DNA of 64,000 bases from positions 496,001 to 560,000 of the forward strand of contig MGWH01000002.1 of NCBI GenBank assembly GCA_001800905.1. The letters are read 5' to 3'. The translations under genes and the position numbers were made by a program. Shown here in pieces: positions 34,295 to 43,666 of the stretch. Source of the DNA: Flavobacteria bacterium GWA2_35_26. Its GTDB lineage: Bacteria; Bacteroidota; Bacteroidia; Flavobacteriales; Flavobacteriaceae. The notes under the pieces were generated by a model. That model ran no database searches. It was not told the DNA's origin and saw nothing but the letters and a program-made list of their open reading frames with translations. Each line of letters begins with the position of its first letter. Position 1 is the first letter of the stretch.

Positions 34295-35194
34295 ATGACA
34301 AAAGTTACCATAAAAGAAACGCAAAACCCAGCTATATTAAAATTTGAATTTCCAGATTTTATCACTCAAAATGAAAATTTTGAATTCAAAAACATAGACG
34401 AAGCAGGAGCATCACCTCTAGCACAACAACTTTTTTATTTACCATTTGTAAAAACAGTATATATCTCAGGAAACTTTATTGCTGTTGAACGATTTAGCAT
34501 TGTAGAATGGAAAGATGTACAAGAAGAAGTTGCAGAACAAATTGAAAAATTTGTAAATGATGGAGGTATTATTATCAAACAAGAGGATAACAAGGCAAAA
34601 AAACAACCCATTACCGTTTATGGAGAAACTACACCCAATCCATCCGCATTAAAATTTGTAGTAAGTAGAATGCTAACTCGCACAGCAATTGAATTTAAAA
34701 ATATAGATCAAACAGCTGCATCCCCTTTGGCGAAAGAATTGTTCAAATTTCCTTATGTAAAAGAAATATTTATTGACGAAAACTATATTTCTGTTACTAA
34801 ATACGATGTCAATAATTGGGATGAAATTACTTTAGAACTGCGAAGTTTTATCAAACAATTTATTGAAAATGGCGGAACTGTTTTAGATGAAAATTTTGCG
34901 CAAGAAACATTGGTTGATGAAACTAAAAAAACAGAAGAATTTGACAATTTAGATATTACATCGCAAAAAATAATCAACATATTAGAAGAATATGTAAAAC
35001 CAGCCGTAGCAGCCGATGGCGGAAATATTGCATTTGATTCTTTTGACGAAGAAAATAAAGTAGTAAAAGTAATTCTTCAAGGTGCCTGCAGTGGTTGTCC
35101 TTCTTCTACATTTACTTTAAAAAGCGGCATTGAAGGCTTACTTAAATCTATGCTAAATGATGATACGATAGTTGTCGAAGCGGCCAACGCTTAA
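34295..35194 (+). CDS. NifU-like Fe-S scaffold with two Nfu_N domains
   Basis: A 299-residue iron-sulfur scaffold/carrier. Two copies of the Nfu_N domain stand in tandem: residues 1-95 (TQNPAILKFEF, SPLAQQLFYLPFVK) and 106-200 (TPNPSALKFVV, SPLAKELFKFPYVK). The C-terminal NifU domain has the cluster-binding motif CSGC at 265-268, preceded by PAVAADGGNIAF. Nfu proteins carry [4Fe-4S] clusters to client enzymes in the cytoplasm. A single N-domain is more common; a duplication is known in Bacteroidetes. It is monocistronic, with a promoter box and a terminator. Confidence 0.93.
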   Translation: MTKVTIKETQNPAILKFEFPDFITQNENFEFKNIDEAGASPLAQQLFYLPFVKTVYISGNFIAVERFSIVEWKDVQEEVAEQIEKFVNDGGIIIKQEDNKAKKQPITVYGETTPNPSALKFVVSRMLTRTAIEFKNIDQTAASPLAKELFKFPYVKEIFIDENYISVTKYDVNNWDEITLELRSFIKQFIENGGTVLDENFAQETLVDETKKTEEFDNLDITSQKIINILEEYVKPAVAADGGNIAFDSFDEENKVVKVILQGACSGCPSSTFTLKSGIEGLLKSMLNDDTIVVEAANA

Positions 35195-35207
35195 TTATAC
35201 TGTACTG

Positions 35208-35238
35208 AAAGCGTTTCCATCCTGAAACGCTTTTTTTT
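35208..35238 (+). terminator. Rho-independent terminator
   Basis: AAAGCGTTTC-CATCCT-GAAACGCTTT, a perfect ten-base stem, then eight T. It closes the nfu gene. Confidence 0.9.
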
Positions 35239-35250
35239 AGCCACAAAAAA

Positions 35251-37275
35251 ATGAACGAGCTCCATTTAGAAACCAGTCCTTACTTATTACAACATGCCAA
35301 TAATCCTGTTCACTGGAAAGCATGGAATAATACCTCTTTGACTTCTGCCAAAGAAAAAAATTCACTTATTGTTATAAGTATTGGTTATTCGGCTTGTCAT
35401 TGGTGTCATGTAATGGAGCACGAAAGTTTCGAAAACGAATCCGTTGCAGCTGTTATGAATGCTCATTTTGTAAACATCAAAGTAGATCGAGAAGAACGTC
35501 CCGATGTAGATGCAGTTTACATGAAAGCTGTGCAAATTATGACCGGACACGGTGGTTGGCCTCTTAATATTGTGGCGTTACCTGACGGTCGACCTGTTTG
35601 GGGCGGAACGTATTTTAGAATAGAGGAATGGACTGACACTTTGGAACAATTGCAAAAGATGTATCAATTGGCTCCAGAAAAAATGATTGATTATGCCGAA
35701 AAATTACATCAAGGTATTAATGCCATTTCTATCATTCAAAATGAGAGTCAAGTAAACATAAATCAACAACTACTAGTAGAAAACTTAGTCGCCAAATGGA
35801 AAAAGAGTTTTGATTGGGAGTTTGGTGGAATGGCTAGAGCACCAAAATTTATGATGCCCAACAATTACCATTTTTTATTACGCTATGCGCATCAAAATCA
35901 AGATAATGAATTGTTAGATTTTGTTAATCTCACATTGACTAAAATGGCTTATGGAGGGATTTTTGACACGGTAGATGGCGGATTTTCTCGCTACTCTGTC
36001 GATATTAAATGGCACGTTCCTCACTTTGAGAAAATGCTATACGATAATGGACAATTGATTTCATTGTATAGCGACGCCTATAAATTGACCCAAAATCCTT
36101 TGTATAAAGAAATAATTGAGAAATCATTAAACTTTGTGAACAAAGAATGGAAAACAGCAGAAGGAGGTTTCTATTCTGCTTTGGATGCAGATAGTTTAAA
36201 TGACAAAGAGCATCTAGAAGAAGGCGCATTTTACGTGTGGAAAAACAATCAATTAAAGGTATTGATAAAGGAAGATTTCGAACTGTTTTCTCAGGTATTT
36301 AATATCAATTCTTTTGGTTTATGGGAGGAGGAAAATTATGTCTTAATTCAGAATCGAAGTCTTGAAACGATTGCCGAACAAAACCATCTTTCATTAACTG
36401 AATTAGCAAGCAAAAAGAAAAATTGGGAACAACTCCTCTATACCGAAAGAGAAAAACGTGCTAAACCAAGATTGGACGACAAATGTCTTACTTCTTGGAA
36501 TGCTATTATGTTGAAAGGATATGTTGATGCATATAAAGCTTTGCGCAACCAAGATTACTTAAATGCTGCTATAGCAAATGCCAACTTTATAATCAAAAAA
36601 CTGTGGTCGAATGAAGGTCATTTATTCCACAGTTATAAGAATGGCACAAGTTCCATCAATGGTTATTTAGAGGATTATTGCTTTGTAATTGGTGCTTTTA
36701 TTGCTATATACGAAGTAACACTTGAAGAAAAATGGCTTCATGATGCCAAACAACTAACCGATTATACTTTAGAACATTTTTATGATGCTGAACAAGCATT
36801 TTTTAGATTTACTTCGGATAAAGATGACGCATTAATCAGTGTACATTTTGAAACAGAAGACAATGTAATTCAAGCTTCTAATTCGGTTATGGCTAAAAAT
36901 TTGAACCAACTCGGCATCTATTTTAATAACTCCTATTATGAAAAAGTTAGCCAACAAATGCTTGCTGTTCTTCTACCAATGATCGATTATCCTTCAGCTT
37001 ATTCTAATTGGCTGGATCTGTCTCTGAGCCTATCCGAACAAAATAGAGAATTGGCTATTTGTGGACCTAATGCAAAGGAAATGAATACGATTATAACTGG
37101 CTTGTATATGCCAAACGTAATTGTAGCTGGTACTGAAAAATCCTCTCCCTTGCCTTTTCTAAAAGATCGATTTACACCGGGCAAAAATCTCTTTTACGTT
37201 TGTCAAAATAAAACATGTCAATTACCAGTAGAAGATTTTCAGGAGATGATTACACAACTTTCTTGGAAGTCGTAA
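35251..37275 (+). CDS. YyaL/SPATA20-like thioredoxin-domain protein
   Basis: A 674-residue protein of the DUF255/SPATA20 family. Residues 1-165 form a thioredoxin-like domain with Cys49 and Cys52 in GYSACHWCHVM, followed by DREERPDVDAVYM and GGWPL. The rest is an alpha-toroid like that of N-acyl-glucosamine epimerases (GGFSRYSVDIKWHVPHFEKMLYDN, LTSWNAIMLKGY). Family members are found in bacteria and animals but the reaction is unknown. The start ATG lies in the T-rich region after the nfu terminator. The last 26 bases overlap the convergent tsaB gene. Confidence 0.9.
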   Translation: MNELHLETSPYLLQHANNPVHWKAWNNTSLTSAKEKNSLIVISIGYSACHWCHVMEHESFENESVAAVMNAHFVNIKVDREERPDVDAVYMKAVQIMTGHGGWPLNIVALPDGRPVWGGTYFRIEEWTDTLEQLQKMYQLAPEKMIDYAEKLHQGINAISIIQNESQVNINQQLLVENLVAKWKKSFDWEFGGMARAPKFMMPNNYHFLLRYAHQNQDNELLDFVNLTLTKMAYGGIFDTVDGGFSRYSVDIKWHVPHFEKMLYDNGQLISLYSDAYKLTQNPLYKEIIEKSLNFVNKEWKTAEGGFYSALDADSLNDKEHLEEGAFYVWKNNQLKVLIKEDFELFSQVFNINSFGLWEEENYVLIQNRSLETIAEQNHLSLTELASKKKNWEQLLYTEREKRAKPRLDDKCLTSWNAIMLKGYVDAYKALRNQDYLNAAIANANFIIKKLWSNEGHLFHSYKNGTSSINGYLEDYCFVIGAFIAIYEVTLEEKWLHDAKQLTDYTLEHFYDAEQAFFRFTSDKDDALISVHFETEDNVIQASNSVMAKNLNQLGIYFNNSYYEKVSQQMLAVLLPMIDYPSAYSNWLDLSLSLSEQNRELAICGPNAKEMNTIITGLYMPNVIVAGTEKSSPLPFLKDRFTPGKNLFYVCQNKTCQLPVEDFQEMITQLSWKS

Positions 37276-37924
37276 TCATAAAATCTTTTAAATAATAAGG
37301 TTCAAAATAAGCGACATCTACAAAATCAGATTGTTGAAATTTTGCAAAACTCAAGGTGGACATTTCTTTGGCCGAAGGGTATTTGATTTCTGGTAAGAAA
37401 ACAAAATTAGGTTTTACTAAAACAGATTGGCATTTATCTGCACAATCGCCAACAAAATATACAGGCTCAGTAATCGATTCGAATGAATTTTCAGTGATAA
37501 CTTCCGCTTGAACTTCGCGTTGCTTTTCCAATTTAGAATTAAAAATAGCACTGTAGACTTCCATTCTTCGTGCATCGAGCATTGGAATTATTAATCCCTC
37601 AGAAATAGTTGCTTGAGATGCCAAAACTTGTAAAGTGTCAACTGCAATTAAAGGAATGTTTAAAGCGAAACATAAGCCTTTAGCAGCCGAAACTCCAATT
37701 CTTAATCCAGTATAGGAACCTGGTCCTTGACTTACTGCAATTGCTGTAAGATCTTGAAAAGTGATTCCAGCTTCTTGAATAATTTCTTCAATAAAGACAT
37801 GTAATCTTTCAGCGTGAGAATAGCCTTCTTCGGCAATTTCTTTACAAAGAATAATTTTTCCTTCTTGAGCTAAAGCTACCGAACAATTTTTAGTAGCCGT
37901 TTCAATATTTAAAATATAATTCAA
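37250..37924 (-). CDS. tsaB: TsaB, tRNA t6A37 synthesis subunit
   Basis: A 224-residue protein of the ASKHA fold: ILNIETATKNCSVAL at the start and SQGPGSYTGLRIGVSAAKGL near residue 66. TsaB dimerises with TsaD and is needed for N6-threonylcarbamoyl-adenosine at tRNA position 37. The start is TTG 37924, six bases after the stop of the efflux adaptor gene; an in-frame stop lies directly upstream, so no earlier start is possible. The C-terminus overlaps the convergent YyaL-like gene by 26 bases. Co-transcription with the adaptor is likely, though no functional link is apparent. Confidence 0.92.
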   Translation of the reverse strand: MNYILNIETATKNCSVALAQEGKIILCKEIAEEGYSHAERLHVFIEEIIQEAGITFQDLTAIAVSQGPGSYTGLRIGVSAAKGLCFALNIPLIAVDTLQVLASQATISEGLIIPMLDARRMEVYSAIFNSKLEKQREVQAEVITENSFESITEPVYFVGDCADKCQSVLVKPNFVFLPEIKYPSAKEMSTLSFAKFQQSDFVDVAYFEPYYLKDFMITTSKKVV

Positions 37925-37930
37925 GCTGAT

Positions 37931-39211
37931 TTATTTCTTATCTGATTTTACTTTTACTTTATCGCCAGAATTTAAATCTTTGGAAACCGTTGTGTATGGA
38001 CCCGTAATAATAACATCACCCTTTTTAAGACCCGTTAACACTTCAATGTTGGTATCATCTTGAATTCCGGTTTTGATAACGCGAATTTTAGCTTTGTTAC
38101 CAACTTTAACAAACACACACTCAAATTTCTTATCACTTTTAGGCGCTGATTTTTCTGCTTCAGGATCATCTACTTTAATTTCTTTCACAGCAGCTGTATC
38201 CGATTTTACCACAACAGCGCTAATTGGAACTGATAAAACATTTTTCTTAGTTTTAGTAATAATATCAACAGTAGCGGTCATTCCTGGTCTAAATGGAGAA
38301 TATTTTGATGGTTTTCCTTCCAATAAATCTTGGTACGATTCTTTCAAAATACGTACTTTAACTTTAAAATTAGTCACCTGATCTGCAGTTAATGCAGAAC
38401 TTGCCGAATTAGCAATACTGGTAACTACACCTCTAAATTCTTTTTTCAAATAGGCATCAACTTCAACTTTAGCCTCATCACCAACTTTTATTTTAACAAT
38501 ATCATTTTCATTAACATCAACTTCCACCTCCATATTGTTCAAATTGGCCACTCTTAAAATCTCTGTACCTGCCATTTGTTGAGTTCCCAATACGCGCTCC
38601 CCTAATTCTACATTAAGAACAGAAACTGTTCCGTCTGCTGGAGCATAAATTACCGTTCTACCTAAATTGTCTTTCGCTTCAATTACTGAAGCAGAAGCAC
38701 TTTTAACATTGTAATAGGCTGATTCTTTGGATGACTTAGCCACTTCAAAAGCAGCAATCGATTTATCCCAATCTGCTTTAGAAATGATTCCTTTTTGGAA
38801 TAAGATTCGGTTTCTTTCGTAACTTGCTTTCGCTTCGTTAAAACTAGCATCTGCTTGTTGTAAGCCCGATTTAGTTCCGGATAAATTTGCTTGCGCTCTA
38901 TTCAAACCTGAAGTATATAAATCTGGATTGATCTTAACTAATAAATCTCCTTTTCTAACAACTTGTCCTTCCTTAATTGGCAATTCAATAATTTCACCCG
39001 AAACCATCGAAGCAATTTTTACTTCAATTTCAGGTTGAATTTTTCCAGTGGCAGAAACGGTTTCGATAATTGTTGAAGCATCAACATTTACTGTTTCAAT
39101 TTCTTTTCCTTCATCTTTATTACCAATTGCGCCTGTTTTAGACAAAACAATTAATAACGTAATTAAAGCTACTGCAGCACCAGTTAAGATGTATATGGTC
39201 TTTTTTGACAT
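37931..39211 (-). CDS. MacA/HlyD-type efflux periplasmic adaptor
   Basis: A 426-residue periplasmic adaptor protein anchored by a single N-terminal membrane helix (residues 5-24). Lipoyl-like halves (GEIIELPIKEGQVVRKGD; APADGTVSVLNVELGERV) flank an alpha-hairpin (SGLNRAQANLSGTKSGL), followed by a beta-barrel and membrane-proximal domain (LTGLKKGDVIITGP). This layout is that of MacA/HlyD adaptors linking an inner-membrane pump to TolC. The TolC gene lies directly upstream (6 bases), but no ABC or RND pump gene follows; the next gene is tsaB. Confidence 0.93.
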   Translation of the reverse strand: MSKKTIYILTGAAVALITLLIVLSKTGAIGNKDEGKEIETVNVDASTIIETVSATGKIQPEIEVKIASMVSGEIIELPIKEGQVVRKGDLLVKINPDLYTSGLNRAQANLSGTKSGLQQADASFNEAKASYERNRILFQKGIISKADWDKSIAAFEVAKSSKESAYYNVKSASASVIEAKDNLGRTVIYAPADGTVSVLNVELGERVLGTQQMAGTEILRVANLNNMEVEVDVNENDIVKIKVGDEAKVEVDAYLKKEFRGVVTSIANSASSALTADQVTNFKVKVRILKESYQDLLEGKPSKYSPFRPGMTATVDIITKTKKNVLSVPISAVVVKSDTAAVKEIKVDDPEAEKSAPKSDKKFECVFVKVGNKAKIRVIKTGIQDDTNIEVLTGLKKGDVIITGPYTTVSKDLNSGDKVKVKSDKK

Positions 39212-39217
39212 AATAAT

Positions 39218-40582
39218 TTAGTTTTTAATGATTGGAATTCCAAAATAGAATTCAAGAATTTTGATTTTAAAAATAGAGTCGTATTTAGTTCTTAGCACTT
39301 CAGATTGTGCATTTATTAATAAGGTTTGGGCTTGATTGTAATCAAACGAGTTCATCATACCTACAGCATATTTTTCTTTGGCATAGTTGTATGCTTCTTG
39401 GCGCGCTTCCAATGTTGAAATGGCAGATTCATTAGCATTCAATGCGCCTTTGGCATCTGCAAAAGCGGCATAAACTGTTCGCTGTAAGTCCAGATTTTGT
39501 TGTTCTAAAGCAATTTTAGATTTCTCTAAGTTAACTTTGGAGCGTTCTACATTATTTTTAGCAGAAAATCCATTAAAAATAGGGATTGACAATTGTGCTC
39601 CAAAAGATTGTCCTTTATTATCACCGAACTGAGTCCAAAAAGGATTCGCTGGTTTTGTTACAAGAGCTCCACCTGAAATGGTGGCTACATCTGCATATGA
39701 AATTCTGGTATTGAATCCATAAAAACCTTGAACAGTAGGCTGAAAAGCTCCTTTTGCTATGGCTAGATTTTGTTGGGCAATCTCTAGATTAGTCTGAGCA
39801 ATTTTAAGATCTGTGCGAGATTCTTTCGCTTTTTCAACAATTGCCGATGGAGATTGTGTTAAAACAGCAATTTCATCAGTTACTCTGATAGCATCAATTA
39901 CGTCAAAATTTTCAAACTCTTTTATTTGTAATAGCTGAGCTAAACTCAATTTAGAAATTAATAACGCATTTTCAGCGGCAACCACATTTTGTCGGTTTAA
40001 AGCCAAATTAGCTTTGATGTCTAAAACATCCCCTCTTGGAATAGATCCAGCATTCACCAATTCTATGGAACGATTCAATTGTTTTTCATTGATCGCCAAT
40101 TGCTCTTGTTGAACTTTTAAATTTTCTTTATTAAAAAGCACTTGCAAAAAAGCATTGGCAACATTTAAAGCAATATCCTCTTGCATTTTAAGCAATTGAT
40201 ATTTAGAAGCAATTACTGCTAAATTTGCTCTTCGTAAATTGTTTTGATTTTGGAGTCCTTTATAAATATCAATTCCTACATTGGCTCCAGAAGAAGTAAA
40301 TTGAGTGGTTTGATTTCTTAACAAACCCGTAGTAATATCCTGATTCAAACCAATATTCCATGAATGATTTGTAGTAACATTAATTGAAGGAAGAAAGTTG
40401 CCAATAGCAGTTTTTTTATCTACAGATGCGATCTGAGTATCCAATTCCGATTGCTTGATTGATATATTGTTTTCTAAAGCGTAGTTTACACACTCTTCAA
40501 GAGTCCACTTTTTAGATTGTGCTTGGGTAGATAATCCAATAAAGAAGATTACAACCAAACTGATAAAACTATTTTTTCTCAT
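39218..40582 (-). CDS. TolC-family outer-membrane efflux protein
   Basis: A 454-residue outer-membrane channel. Signal peptide 1-21 (ending STQA). The two-fold TolC repeat is visible by the paired motifs WTLEECVNYALENNISIKQ at the N-terminus and the LDLQRTVYAAFADAKGA / NAQSEVLRTKYDSIFK helices towards the end. It forms the exit duct for export, with the adaptor encoded directly downstream. The substrate is unknown. Start ATG 40582; a TAAATTTG box lies 35 bases upstream. Confidence 0.93.
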   Translation of the reverse strand: MRKNSFISLVVIFFIGLSTQAQSKKWTLEECVNYALENNISIKQSELDTQIASVDKKTAIGNFLPSINVTTNHSWNIGLNQDITTGLLRNQTTQFTSSGANVGIDIYKGLQNQNNLRRANLAVIASKYQLLKMQEDIALNVANAFLQVLFNKENLKVQQEQLAINEKQLNRSIELVNAGSIPRGDVLDIKANLALNRQNVVAAENALLISKLSLAQLLQIKEFENFDVIDAIRVTDEIAVLTQSPSAIVEKAKESRTDLKIAQTNLEIAQQNLAIAKGAFQPTVQGFYGFNTRISYADVATISGGALVTKPANPFWTQFGDNKGQSFGAQLSIPIFNGFSAKNNVERSKVNLEKSKIALEQQNLDLQRTVYAAFADAKGALNANESAISTLEARQEAYNYAKEKYAVGMMNSFDYNQAQTLLINAQSEVLRTKYDSIFKIKILEFYFGIPIIKN

Positions 40583-40616
40583 ATACTTTGAATGAATGTA
40601 GTGTAAGATACTATTA

Positions 40617-40624
40617 CAAATTTA
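40617..40624 (-). promoter_or_regulatory. promoter box of the tolC-adaptor-tsaB unit
   Basis: On the minus strand TAAATTTG, exact TAnnTTTG; predicted leader about 30 bases. Confidence 0.55.
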
Positions 40625-40712
40625 CATTTTCTAGTTCAGAATTACAGCCGAAGCTCTAATTATTTTAGCAACTAAAACCAATTAGACATCATAGTTTCTC
40701 ATTTGTTACAAT

Positions 40713-40746
40713 TACGGTCAAAAATATACTACTTTTAGTATTTTTG
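40713..40746 (+). promoter_or_regulatory. promoter of the DUF4403 gene
   Basis: TTG (40713-40715), 23-base spacer, TATTTTTG (40739-40746), 16 bases before the ATG. Confidence 0.65.
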
Positions 40747-40762
40747 TACAAATTCATATTCA

Positions 40763-42175
40763 ATGCAACGCATCAGCATTATTGTTTTATTTCTAAGTTT
40801 TCTATTAGTAGCCGTTAGCTGTTCATCGCCTACTAAAATTACTAGCTTCAAGCCTGAGCCTGATGATGCAGTTCCTTTAGCCTATGATAACAGCCCTTCC
40901 TACATCAATTTACCCATATCCTTGCAATTAAAAGACATTGAAAATAAAACCAATAGCTTACTAAACGGTTTAATTTATGAAGATACAATTATCGAAGATG
41001 ATAATATTGAAGTTAAAATATGGAAAGTTGCTCCAATTCAATTCGAAAATAGTACTGGTCAAAATGATAATGGCAAACTAAAAACTACTTTACCATTAAA
41101 AGTGACTGTACGTTACAGAATAGGCACTACAAAACTGGGAATACAACTTTATAACACAAAGGAATTCAACTTGAATGGAGTTGTAACTTTAATCAGCGAT
41201 GTTGATTTATCAAATTGGAAGCTATCTACTACAACAAAATTTCAATCCATTGAATGGAATGAAAGCCCTACCATGAAACTATTAGGAAAAAATATCCCGG
41301 TAACCTTCCTAATCAATTCAAGTCTTCCTCTTTTTAAAGCTAAAATAGAAAGAAAAATAGACGAGTCAATTTCCAAATCTATGGATTTCAAGCCTAATGT
41401 TTTATCTGCTCTGGAAAAAATAGCTTTGCCTTTTCAAATAAGTCAAGAATATGAAAGTTGGCTTCGAGTTACACCTGTAGAAATATACAGTACCAATGCC
41501 AAATTAGTTGGCGAATCTATCCATATAAACATGGGACTAAAATGCACTATTGAAACCCTAATTGGTAAAAAACCTGAGACTAAATTTAATGCTAACGCGA
41601 TTATTTTAAAAGCCGTAACAAGTATTCCAAATGCAATAACCGCAAACATTACTTCGGTATCAACCTACCAAGATGCATCCACTCTCATAACAAAAAACTT
41701 TGCTGGACAAGAATTTGTTGCTGGTAAAAAGAAAATCAAAGTGCAAAATGCAACTATTTGGCATAAAAAGGGAAAAATTATTATCGCTCTAGATGTTACT
41801 GGAAATGTAAACGGATCTATTTACTTGACTGGTGTGCCAAAATATAACGAAACTAGTAAAGAAATCTATTTTGACCAGATGGATTATGCACTAGAAACCA
41901 AAAACAAACTCCTTCAAACTGCCAATTGGTTAGCACAAGGTATTATCCTTAAAAAAATTGAAGCCAATTGTAGGTATTCGATTCGTGAAAATTTAGAAGA
42001 AGGAAAGAAAAATATTGAAGGGTACTTGAAGAATTACTCTCCACTATCAGGAGTTTATGTAAATGGAAATATTGGAAATATTCAATTGAAAAAAATACAA
42101 TTAACAAATCAAGCACTATTGGCTTATTTGAAAATTGATGGCGAGATAAAAATCACAATAAACGGATTAAAATAG
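40763..42175 (+). CDS. DUF4403 lipoprotein
   Basis: A 470-residue predicted lipoprotein, with the signal peptide ending in AVS before Cys20. The mature part has the DUF4403 pattern: YINLPISLQLKDIENKTN near the start and repeated beta-rich segments with charged face, such as PVEIYSTNAKLVGESIHINMGLK. The fold resembles lipid-carrying BPI/SMP-like tubes, an inference. Its own promoter and a convergent neighbour (ends 2 bases apart) suggest single-gene expression. It is not obviously linked with the oxidase genes. Function unknown; location outer or inner membrane not determined. Confidence 0.85.
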   Translation: MQRISIIVLFLSFLLVAVSCSSPTKITSFKPEPDDAVPLAYDNSPSYINLPISLQLKDIENKTNSLLNGLIYEDTIIEDDNIEVKIWKVAPIQFENSTGQNDNGKLKTTLPLKVTVRYRIGTTKLGIQLYNTKEFNLNGVVTLISDVDLSNWKLSTTTKFQSIEWNESPTMKLLGKNIPVTFLINSSLPLFKAKIERKIDESISKSMDFKPNVLSALEKIALPFQISQEYESWLRVTPVEIYSTNAKLVGESIHINMGLKCTIETLIGKKPETKFNANAIILKAVTSIPNAITANITSVSTYQDASTLITKNFAGQEFVAGKKKIKVQNATIWHKKGKIIIALDVTGNVNGSIYLTGVPKYNETSKEIYFDQMDYALETKNKLLQTANWLAQGIILKKIEANCRYSIRENLEEGKKNIEGYLKNYSPLSGVYVNGNIGNIQLKKIQLTNQALLAYLKIDGEIKITINGLK

Positions 42176-42177
42176 CC

Positions 42178-42435
42178 CTATTTTTTCTTCATTCTATAAA
42201 TAGCATACCCTATTCCCCCAACCAAAACATACGGAATTACCATTAAGTAAACAATTCCATCATTTACAGCTTCTGCCTTAGTTTTATTTCCTTCGCTTGC
42301 TAATGACGCTCTACACATCGCACATTGCGCATTAGAAGTAGTGCCGAAAATAAAAAAGAAAAGTACAGTAAGACTCCAATTGAAAATCCAACTGGATTTT
42401 CTTTTTGGTATCTTTTGAAATGGATTAGTGTACAT
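42178..42435 (-). CDS. small CAMCR-motif membrane protein
   Basis: An 85-residue protein. I use ATG 42435 (overlapping the end of the DUF420 gene by 11 bases) instead of the TTG upstream. It has a signal/anchor helix (WIFNWSLTVLFFFIFG), then a QCAMCRASLAS motif, then a second helix (LMVIPYVLVGGIGYAIY) and a KKK tail. A Cys-x-x-Cys next to a membrane helix, directly after SCO1 and DUF420, suggests a part in haem-copper oxidase assembly or copper handling. That is inference. Similar CAMCR small proteins occur at this place in Bacteroidetes as far as I recall. Confidence 0.75.
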   Translation of the reverse strand: MYTNPFQKIPKRKSSWIFNWSLTVLFFFIFGTTSNAQCAMCRASLASEGNKTKAEAVNDGIVYLMVIPYVLVGGIGYAIYRMKKK

Positions 42436-42970
42436 AGTAAGGAGCAATCATAATGTAAACAATTACGCCCGTTACAGCAACATACAACCAAATAGGAAAC
42501 GTGATTTTTGCAATTTGTTTATGTTTATCAAATTTGGTAGCCAAAGCGCGTACATAGCTGATCAAAACTAAAGGTATTACGGCAATCGACAAAATAATAT
42601 GAGATATTAAGAAGCCAAAATAAACCAAACGAATAGCACCTTCTCCTCCAAACTTGGTAGAATCAGAAGTCATATGATAAGCAACATACATTACTAAAAA
42701 AGCTAATGATAATGCAATTGCAAAAGTCATCAAACGTTCATGAAGTTTTCTATTTCCTTTTTTTATAGCCATTACAGCTGCAATAAGAACTACGGCTGTT
42801 ATACCATTAATTGTCGCATAAATAGGAGGTAAAAAAGAAAGCGGTTCCACATCATAACCTAAATCCTTTAATTTAACATTAAATAAAATAGCTACTACTA
42901 CGGGTATCACAATAGAAACTAATACAATTAATGTATTGTACTTTTTATCAATAGTTGTATTTTCTTTCAT
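42425..42970 (-). CDS. DUF420 membrane protein
   Basis: A 181-residue protein with five hydrophobic segments (residues 12-30, 45-65, 77-97, 115-135, 155-175). The family marks are GITAVVLIAAVMAIKKGNRKLHERLM and a His-containing ISHIILSIAVIPL. DUF420 proteins resemble the CtaG/CtaM-type membrane proteins near haem-copper oxidases and are thought to help oxidase assembly; direct evidence is limited. Adjacent to SCO1 (2 bases) and the small CAMCR gene (overlap), indicating one operon. Confidence 0.88.
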   Translation of the reverse strand: MKENTTIDKKYNTLIVLVSIVIPVVVAILFNVKLKDLGYDVEPLSFLPPIYATINGITAVVLIAAVMAIKKGNRKLHERLMTFAIALSLAFLVMYVAYHMTSDSTKFGGEGAIRLVYFGFLISHIILSIAVIPLVLISYVRALATKFDKHKQIAKITFPIWLYVAVTGVIVYIMIAPYYVH

Positions 42971-42972
42971 AA

Positions 42973-43656
42973 TTATTCGTTTAATAATAGTTTTATATCT
43001 TCTTGTATTTCTTTTACTCCTTTGGCCTCTAAGCCATCATAATATAAAATTGGATTTCCATACTGATCTTTACGACAACGAATAAATCCATTCCTGTCAA
43101 TCAAAGCGAAAAGTCCCGAATGTTCAAATCCTCCACTTACTTTACTATTTTCTCCAGCGTACAAATTAAAACCTTTGTTGGCTAAATTAAAAATATAATC
43201 TTTACTACCAGTCAAGAAATGCCAGTTAGACGAAGTAACACCTAATGCTGTAGCATGTTTTTTCAACACTTTAGGCGTATCAGTTTCGGGATCAATGCTA
43301 ATAGAGACAATGCCAAAATTAGGGTTTCCAAAAAACTGCTTTTCTATAGCCAACATACTTTGATTCATCTTTGGACAAATGGTAGGACAACTAGTAAAGA
43401 AAAACTCAATTACAAAAACCTTCCCTTTGAAAGTATCATTTGTAATCGTTACATTATTTTGATTCGTTAATTCAAATTTTGGACAAGGTCCAATTTTAAC
43501 TAAACTTTCATTATCAGACCCGCCATTTTGGACTTTATCCAAACGGTCTGCTGAAGTAACAGTCCCTTTTTGAACACGTTCAACGATAGTTGGAACAACT
43601 AATATTCCGAAAACTAAAATAATAAATGAGATCCCTATATAAGATTTATTTTTCAT
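42973..43656 (-). CDS. SCO1/SenC copper chaperone
   Basis: A 227-residue membrane-anchored thioredoxin-fold protein (TM residues 7-25). The copper site of SCO proteins is complete: Cys90 and Cys94 in FFFTSCPTICPKM, and His179 in GFEHSG. IDPETDTPKVL and LIDRNGFI are further family marks. It loads copper onto cytochrome oxidase subunit II (CuA) at the periplasmic side. It follows the SCO-like, cysteine-poor gene (10 bases) and precedes DUF420 (2 bases). Confidence 0.95.
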   Translation of the reverse strand: MKNKSYIGISFIILVFGILVVPTIVERVQKGTVTSADRLDKVQNGGSDNESLVKIGPCPKFELTNQNNVTITNDTFKGKVFVIEFFFTSCPTICPKMNQSMLAIEKQFFGNPNFGIVSISIDPETDTPKVLKKHATALGVTSSNWHFLTGSKDYIFNLANKGFNLYAGENSKVSGGFEHSGLFALIDRNGFIRCRKDQYGNPILYYDGLEAKGVKEIQEDIKLLLNE

Positions 43657-43666
43657 GCTTCTTCAA

